DNA of 64,000 nt from JBFWVR01 sp050246635 (lineage in GTDB: Bacteria > Acidobacteriota > Vicinamibacteria > Vicinamibacterales > UBA2999): the NCBI GenBank assembly GCA_050246635.1, contig JBFWVR010000010.1, forward strand, positions 1 through 64,000. The letters run 5' to 3'. The first letter of the stretch is position 1; every line of letters begins with the position of its first letter. Under the pieces are notes generated by a model. It saw only the letters and a list, made by a program, of their open reading frames with translations, did not search any database and had not been told where the DNA came from. Below are positions 59,515-64,000 of this stretch, piece by piece. The translations under genes and the position numbers were made by a program.

Positions 59515-60144
59515 ATGGCATCTGAACGTCTCTTTTCGAGGTCATTCGCCGCCGCGGCCATGGCCGCCGCCGTGGCCGTCGCGCCGGTGGCGCTGGCGGG
59601 CCAGGCCCAGTCCGCGAAGACCCTCTACGAGTCGGGCAAGAACGCCGAGCTGCTGCAGGCCGTCGAGCAGCAGCGCGAATCGGGGGGCGCCCCGCCCGAG
59701 TCGGTGTACCTCGCGGCGCAGGCCCAGATCCGCACCGGAAACGCCGAGGGCGCCCGGAACGAGCTTGCCTACCTGCGGGACGTCGGTGACCGGGCGTGGC
59801 AGCTCATTGCCCAGGCCGAGACGGCGCGGGTGAACGACGACAACGCCGCGGCGCGCGAAGCCGCCGAGCAGGCGGTCGAGGTGAACCCGACCCACCCCTG
59901 GACGCACTACGAACTCGGGCTCGTCGCGTCGGACATGAACGACTACCAGACGGCCGCCCGCGAGTTCGAGCGCACGACCCAGCTCCGCCCCGACCTGGCC
60001 TATGCGCATTACTACGCGGGACAGGCGTACCAGCGGATCCAGCAACTCGGCAAGACCGCCGAGCACTTCCAGGCGTTCCTCAAGCTCGCCCCCCAGGCGC
60101 CCGAACGCGTCGCCGTCCAGGCCGTCCTGCGGACGCTGAAATAG
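59515..60144 (+). CDS. Secreted TPR-repeat protein
   Basis: A 209-residue protein with a signal peptide (MASERLFSRSFAAAAMAAAV, cut near ALAGQ) followed by tetratricopeptide repeats, best seen as THPWTHYELGLVASDMNDY, QTAAREFERTTQLRPDLAYAHY and GQAYQRIQQLGKTAEHFQAFL. A scaffold in the periplasm is likely; partner unknown. ATG at 59515 with AAGGAGAGGA in front. Divergent from the NYN gene. Confidence 0.82.
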   Translation: MASERLFSRSFAAAAMAAAVAVAPVALAGQAQSAKTLYESGKNAELLQAVEQQRESGGAPPESVYLAAQAQIRTGNAEGARNELAYLRDVGDRAWQLIAQAETARVNDDNAAAREAAEQAVEVNPTHPWTHYELGLVASDMNDYQTAAREFERTTQLRPDLAYAHYYAGQAYQRIQQLGKTAEHFQAFLKLAPQAPERVAVQAVLRTLK

Positions 60145-60149
60145 GACGA

Positions 60150-60250
60150 CTTGGAATAGAGAATCAAGAATCAGGAAGAGAGAAAGGAATTCCGGAATTC
60201 GAAAATTCCCGAATTCCTTTCTGGATTCCGCTTTCTTGATTCTGTATTCG
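60150..60250. terminator. Bidirectional hairpin between convergent genes
   Basis: A long imperfect inverted repeat: AGAATCAAGAATC at 60161 pairs with GATTCTGTATTC near 60238, and AAAGGAATTCCGGAATTC at 60183 pairs with GAATTCCTTT around 60213. It separates two convergent genes and is likely to stop transcription in both directions. Confidence 0.65.
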
Positions 60251-60262
60251 GGATCGGCCACA

Positions 60263-63200
60263 TCAGAAGATGTGCCCGATCCCGATGTACCACCGCCCTG
60301 ACGACCACGCATTGGGGCGGCGGGCGCCGGTGAAGGGCAGGTCCGAGCCGGGAATGCCGTAGTCGATGCGGACGAGGGCGAAGGGCGTGTCGACACGCAG
60401 CCCGAACCCGTACCCCACCTTCAGGTCCGAGAGCGACAGCTCCGCGTTCTCCGCGAAGACGTTCCCCGCGTCCACGAATCCCACGCCGTTGAACCACCAC
60501 GCGATCGGGAACCGCACTTCCTGGTTGAAGAGCAGCAACGCCTTGCCCCCGGCGGCCTGGCCGAGGAAATCGCGCGGGCCGACGGCGTTCTCGCCGTAGC
60601 CACGGATCGTGGTGGCGCCGCCGGTGTAGAAGCGCTCCTGCGGCAGCAGCGTCTCGTCGGCCCAGAACGATCCCCCGAAGCTGGCCCGCGTCGCCAGGAC
60701 CACCTCCCCGATCGGGCGGAAGTAGTACTGCTGCAGCACGAGCTTCGCGTTGCGGTAGTCGGAGCCGAGCGCCTCGGCGGCCTGGTCCCAGTTGGCCGAG
60801 AAGAACCAGCCGGCCCGGGTGTTGAACGGGTCGTCGCGGCGGTCCGCCAGGAAAGCCGCGCTGACGCGCGCGATGTCCACGGTCAGGTCGAGCGGAAAGG
60901 GGTCGTCCGGCTCCGGGTTCGGGTCGTAGGTGTGGCTGCGCTCGAAGCGGTACGAGTACGAGAGCTCGAGGCCGCGCCACTTGCGCCAGCGCTGCTCGGC
61001 CGCAATCGTGCGCCGGTCGGTCACGAACTGCACGACGTCGTCCACGCGCAGGTTCTCGCGCTCGGCCTGCGTGTAGTAGCTCGTCGTCGCGGGCAGCGCG
61101 AAGAACGTCGGCGTCTGCACGAACGTGCGGGCCGTCCAGCGATCACGCTCGTAGCGGCCGGTGAGGCCGGCGGAGATCGCGCGCCCGAAGAGGTTCTGGT
61201 TCTGCAGCTCGCCGGTGAGGCCGAGGCTCTGCGTGCGCGTGGACATGTCCTCGGCATCCTCGAGGCGCTCGTCGTTCAGCTGGACACCGTAGCGCACGCG
61301 CCAGGTCGGGTACTCCTGCACGGTCACCACCGCGCGCACCGGCTGGGTGCCCGCCGGCGTGTTCTCGTCGGGCGTCAGCGGCTGCGCCTCGATGTCGACC
61401 TGGCGGAAGACGTTGGTGTCGTAGAGCCGCTTGCGCGCCAGCGCCCACTCGCCCATGTCGACCGGCTCGCCCACCTTGAGCCGGAGCGCATCCTCGATCA
61501 CGCCCTCGCGGGTCTTCGACGCGCCACTCGTCGTGATCTCACGGAGGATCTGCTGGGGCCCCTCCTGCACCGCGTAGTCCACCCGCACCGACGCCGTGTC
61601 CGCGTCGACCTGGGACTCGGCATCCACCCGCACCTCGTTGAACCCGCGGTCCCGGTACAACCGGACGATGCGGTCGGAGCCGGCCTCGATGCCGGCGGCG
61701 TCATAGGTGTCGCCGGCGTGGATGCCGATGGCGTCGCGCACGGCGCCCTCGCGCCCGTCGTCCACGCCGTCGAGCGCGATCTCCCCGATCGTGAAGCGGG
61801 GGCCCTCGGTGACGGTGAACGGCAGCACGCCGATGCCCTGCTCGACGGTGGGGGGCCCGGCCGACGCCACCTCGGCATTCAGGTACCCCGTGCGGCGGTA
61901 GAAGGCCTCCGCGGCATCGGCAATCGTCGACGGCTCGAGCCAGGCCTCCGGACCGAGGCCGGCACGCTGCACCGCGGTCTCGAGGCGGCTCGCCTCGACC
62001 GCCGCGTTCCCGGTGAACCGCAGCTCGCGGTGTCCCACGGTGGTGCCGCGCGTGACGTCGATGCGAATCACCTTGCGGTCCGCGGACGCCGTGGCCACGC
62101 CGGCCGACACCTCGCTGCCGATCACGCCGTCTCGAACCAGCCGCCGCGCCACGCGCGTCTCGAACTCAGAGAGCAGGAACTGGTCGAAGATGCTGTGGGT
62201 CCATGCGTCGAGCAGGGCCCGGCGCAGGTCGGCCGGCGCGTCGTAGCCGGTGATCTCGAGCTCGGTGCGCGGCCCCCGCTCGATGTCGTATTCCAGCGCG
62301 ACCGTGCCGGCCGCCTCGTCCTCCTCGCGTGAGCCGGTGACGCGTGCCTCGTAGTACGACTGGTCCCAGAAGTGCTGCCGGAGGGCGTCCAGGTCCTCCT
62401 GCCACTGGTAGAAGTCGAACCGGTCGCCCGTCTCGAGATCGAGCAGGTTCCGCAGCGGCGCCTCGGGCTCGCCCGGGTTGCCCGTGATCGCAATCGAGGC
62501 AATCTCGGGCTCCAGGCGCTCCGAACGATCCGGCCGCGAGCCGCCGCCGAACGTCAGCTCGTGCCGGATGTCCACGAGGCGGTCGCCGTCGCCAAGCGTG
62601 ATGGCCCGGAGCTCGATGTTCGACGTGGGGCGGTACGCGAGGATGGCCGCGAGGTCGCCACTGTCACGCAGGCTCTGCGAGAGCGTGAGCTCCACGTTCG
62701 GGCGCAGGCGCTTCGACAGCGTCAGGCGTGTCGACGGGTCGGTCTCGGTGGCCAGCTGCCCGGGGTCGGACCGGACGTCGGCCTCGTTGAAACCGCGCTC
62801 GACGCGCAACGTGTCGAGCCCCACCGCACGGCCGGTCGTGCCGAGGAGTTCCGCCGAGAGGATCGTCGCGGCCTCGCCACCCGTGATGCCGCCGCTCGTC
62901 CCGAGCAGCGTCTGGTAGACCTCCTCGTTGCTCATCTGCGGATCGGTCTGGTTCGCCACATCGACGGACAACTGGTCGGGCGTGCCGCTGAGCGAGAGCG
63001 TGATCTGCTGGCCGGAGGCACGTGTCTGGAGCTGCAGGTCGAGGTCGGGCTGGATGCGCGTGGGGTCGGTGAACGAAATGGTGCCGCGCTCCACCTGCAG
63101 CGTGTTGCCGGCCAGGTAGACCTGCCCGCCCTCCTCGAGGGTGACGCGGCCGGTCAGCGCGGGATCGGCCGCCGTGCCGACGACGCGCAGCGCCGCGTTG

Positions 63201-64000
63201 GCCTGCAGCCGCCCGTAGTTGTTGTCCACGAGGATGTCGTCCACGGTGACGACGAAGATGTTCAGCCGGAAGTCCTCGAGGGCCGAGCGCTCGCCGACGG
63301 TGGTCGTCCGCGCGCGGTTGCCGGTGGCCAGCGCGGCCAGGCTCAGGTTCTCGCGGTAGGAGGCCCGCTGCACCCGCACGTCGCCGGTGAGCAGCCAGCC
63401 GCCGTTGTCCTCCGGCGCGAGGGTGAGCAGGCCGTCCGACTCGCTCCGGAAGCCGTCGGGATACTCCAGCGCCACGCTGCGCAGCTCCGTGATCAGCTGC
63501 CCGCCGCTGGGGACCATGCCGTCGAGCGTGAAGGCCCCGTCGAGGCGGATGCGGCCGCCGTTGGCGCTGCCGGCGATGCCATTGAAGCCGATGCGGCGCC
63601 CGTCGAGCGAGATGGGGCCGGACAGGTCGGAGACGAGGAACCGCGGGGTGCGGAGCCCGAGCTGCACCGCGTCGAGGGCCACGTCGCCGTTGACGGCCGG
63701 GTCGGCCACCGTGCCGCCGACGCGCACGTCGAGGTCGGCGGTGCCCCCCATCGTCACGTCGGGCAGGAAGGGCGTGAGCACTCGCAGGTCGGCGGTGCCC
63801 GTCGCCGCGACATCCAGGGCGGGCGAGTCGTCCGCGCGGAGGTCGACGGTGCCCGACAACGCAAGCGGGCGATCCGCCACCTGCCAGCCGACCTGATCGA
63901 GGTGCACCACGCCGTCGCGGAGCGTGATGCGCGCCGGTGACGGCTGCACGGCCTCGATGCCGGCCAGCGTGAACGCCGCCTCGTCCAGCACCAGCCGCGC
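60263..64000 (-). CDS. TamB-like plus Omp85 (POTRA and barrel) fusion, 5' end outside the window
   Basis: Minus strand, open to the window edge: more than 1240 residues. From the visible N-side the first about 440 residues are TamB/DUF490-like beta-rich sequence ending in the conserved AEDVGVD-type region (here TRASGQQITLSLSGTP, PQMSNEEVYQTLLG, LDTLRVERGFN, LTLSKRLRPNVELTLSQ). Then come about five POTRA-like segments (YYEARVTGS, RELRFTGN, GEIALDGVDD, EGVIEDALRLKVGEPV), and a 16-strand Omp85 barrel with the lid-type GGATTIRGYGEN and the last strand GRWYIGIGHIF, terminal Phe. In Proteobacteria TamA and TamB are separate proteins. Here a single frame joins both halves, with no stop between them. 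Confidence 0.85.
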   Translation of the reverse strand, partial: ARLVLDEAAFTLAGIEAVQPSPARITLRDGVVHLDQVGWQVADRPLALSGTVDLRADDSPALDVAATGTADLRVLTPFLPDVTMGGTADLDVRVGGTVADPAVNGDVALDAVQLGLRTPRFLVSDLSGPISLDGRRIGFNGIAGSANGGRIRLDGAFTLDGMVPSGGQLITELRSVALEYPDGFRSESDGLLTLAPEDNGGWLLTGDVRVQRASYRENLSLAALATGNRARTTTVGERSALEDFRLNIFVVTVDDILVDNNYGRLQANAALRVVGTAADPALTGRVTLEEGGQVYLAGNTLQVERGTISFTDPTRIQPDLDLQLQTRASGQQITLSLSGTPDQLSVDVANQTDPQMSNEEVYQTLLGTSGGITGGEAATILSAELLGTTGRAVGLDTLRVERGFNEADVRSDPGQLATETDPSTRLTLSKRLRPNVELTLSQSLRDSGDLAAILAYRPTSNIELRAITLGDGDRLVDIRHELTFGGGSRPDRSERLEPEIASIAITGNPGEPEAPLRNLLDLETGDRFDFYQWQEDLDALRQHFWDQSYYEARVTGSREEDEAAGTVALEYDIERGPRTELEITGYDAPADLRRALLDAWTHSIFDQFLLSEFETRVARRLVRDGVIGSEVSAGVATASADRKVIRIDVTRGTTVGHRELRFTGNAAVEASRLETAVQRAGLGPEAWLEPSTIADAAEAFYRRTGYLNAEVASAGPPTVEQGIGVLPFTVTEGPRFTIGEIALDGVDDGREGAVRDAIGIHAGDTYDAAGIEAGSDRIVRLYRDRGFNEVRVDAESQVDADTASVRVDYAVQEGPQQILREITTSGASKTREGVIEDALRLKVGEPVDMGEWALARKRLYDTNVFRQVDIEAQPLTPDENTPAGTQPVRAVVTVQEYPTWRVRYGVQLNDERLEDAEDMSTRTQSLGLTGELQNQNLFGRAISAGLTGRYERDRWTARTFVQTPTFFALPATTSYYTQAERENLRVDDVVQFVTDRRTIAAEQRWRKWRGLELSYSYRFERSHTYDPNPEPDDPFPLDLTVDIARVSAAFLADRRDDPFNTRAGWFFSANWDQAAEALGSDYRNAKLVLQQYYFRPIGEVVLATRASFGGSFWADETLLPQERFYTGGATTIRGYGENAVGPRDFLGQAAGGKALLLFNQEVRFPIAWWFNGVGFVDAGNVFAENAELSLSDLKVGYGFGLRVDTPFALVRIDYGIPGSDLPFTGARRPNAWSSGRWYIGIGHIF

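Overview
This is a 64 kb window of a GC-rich Gram-negative chromosome. Outer-membrane beta-barrel proteins (several ending in Phe), a TonB-receptor-like protein with a carboxypeptidase-regulatory domain, a DUF5916 barrel, a type IV pseudopilin cluster and an Omp85/TamB-type assembly protein all point to a diderm. The mix of families and the abundant intergenic repeat families would suit Acidobacteriota (perhaps Vicinamibacteria), but that placement is inference and no rRNA is present to test it. No tRNA or rRNA gene was seen.

Region 1 (1-2490) is a graveyard of mobile DNA: the tail of an IS5-type transposase, a DUF433 antitoxin with a truncated DUF5615 toxin, an ISL3-family element whose near-perfect terminal inverted repeats I place at 991-1011 and 2411-2431, and a solo terminal end of an IS21-family element at 2437-2489.

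Region 2 (2540-14433) is the most interesting part. It is a mostly overlapping or closely spaced + strand gene block, visibly lower in G+C than its surroundings. In order it encodes an E2-like (ubiquitin-conjugating fold) protein, a JAB/JAMM metallopeptidase, a ThiF/E1-like adenylating enzyme, and a 1326-residue membrane ATPase joining a J-domain (HPD motif), two transmembrane segments and three FtsK/EssC-like ATPase modules. These are followed by two small WXG100-like proteins, a coiled-coil protein with a zinc-metallopeptidase (HEGRH) C-terminus that looks like a secreted effector, a small unknown protein, a third small helical protein with the same W-x-D-x5-F motif, an inner-membrane PEGA-repeat protein and a periplasmic PEGA/outer-membrane barrel protein. 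I interpret it as a type VII-like secretion locus fused genetically to a bacterial ubiquitin-like conjugation/deconjugation module, in a diderm. The block lies between two inverted IS21 ends that match at 52 of 53 positions, so it may travel as an island.

Region 3 (14660-18690) holds two IS21-family elements in tandem. The first is truncated, with an amber codon in istB and frameshifts in istA. The second has an intact istB and an istA with two compensating frameshifts. Region 4 (18772-24742) is accessory: a PD-(D/E)XK protein, decayed toxin-antitoxin genes, DUF4160/DUF2442, GNAT, YggL, dienelactone hydrolase and glyoxalase-like genes, a DUF805 protein and a probable lipoprotein.

Region 5 (25100-64000) is core-like: an M14 carboxypeptidase, a four-gene type IV pseudopilin operon, a DUF5916 barrel, pruA, a MATE pump, a TonB-receptor-like protein, RlmA-type methyltransferase, a DHA2 exporter, an ATP-grasp ligase, a potassium channel, a PEP mutase/isocitrate lyase-like enzyme, an ECF sigma factor, a DUF1028 protein, a GyrB/ParE subunit, an NYN/OST-HTH protein, a TPR protein, and a TamB-plus-Omp85 fusion running off the right edge. 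Intergenic spaces here are unusually rich in degenerate repeats: GGGG-N5-CCCC palindromes, CACAGATG runs, GC-rich palindromic arrays, and a 13-bp tandem array at 57516-57684. One palindrome array has become part of a pseudopilin coding sequence.
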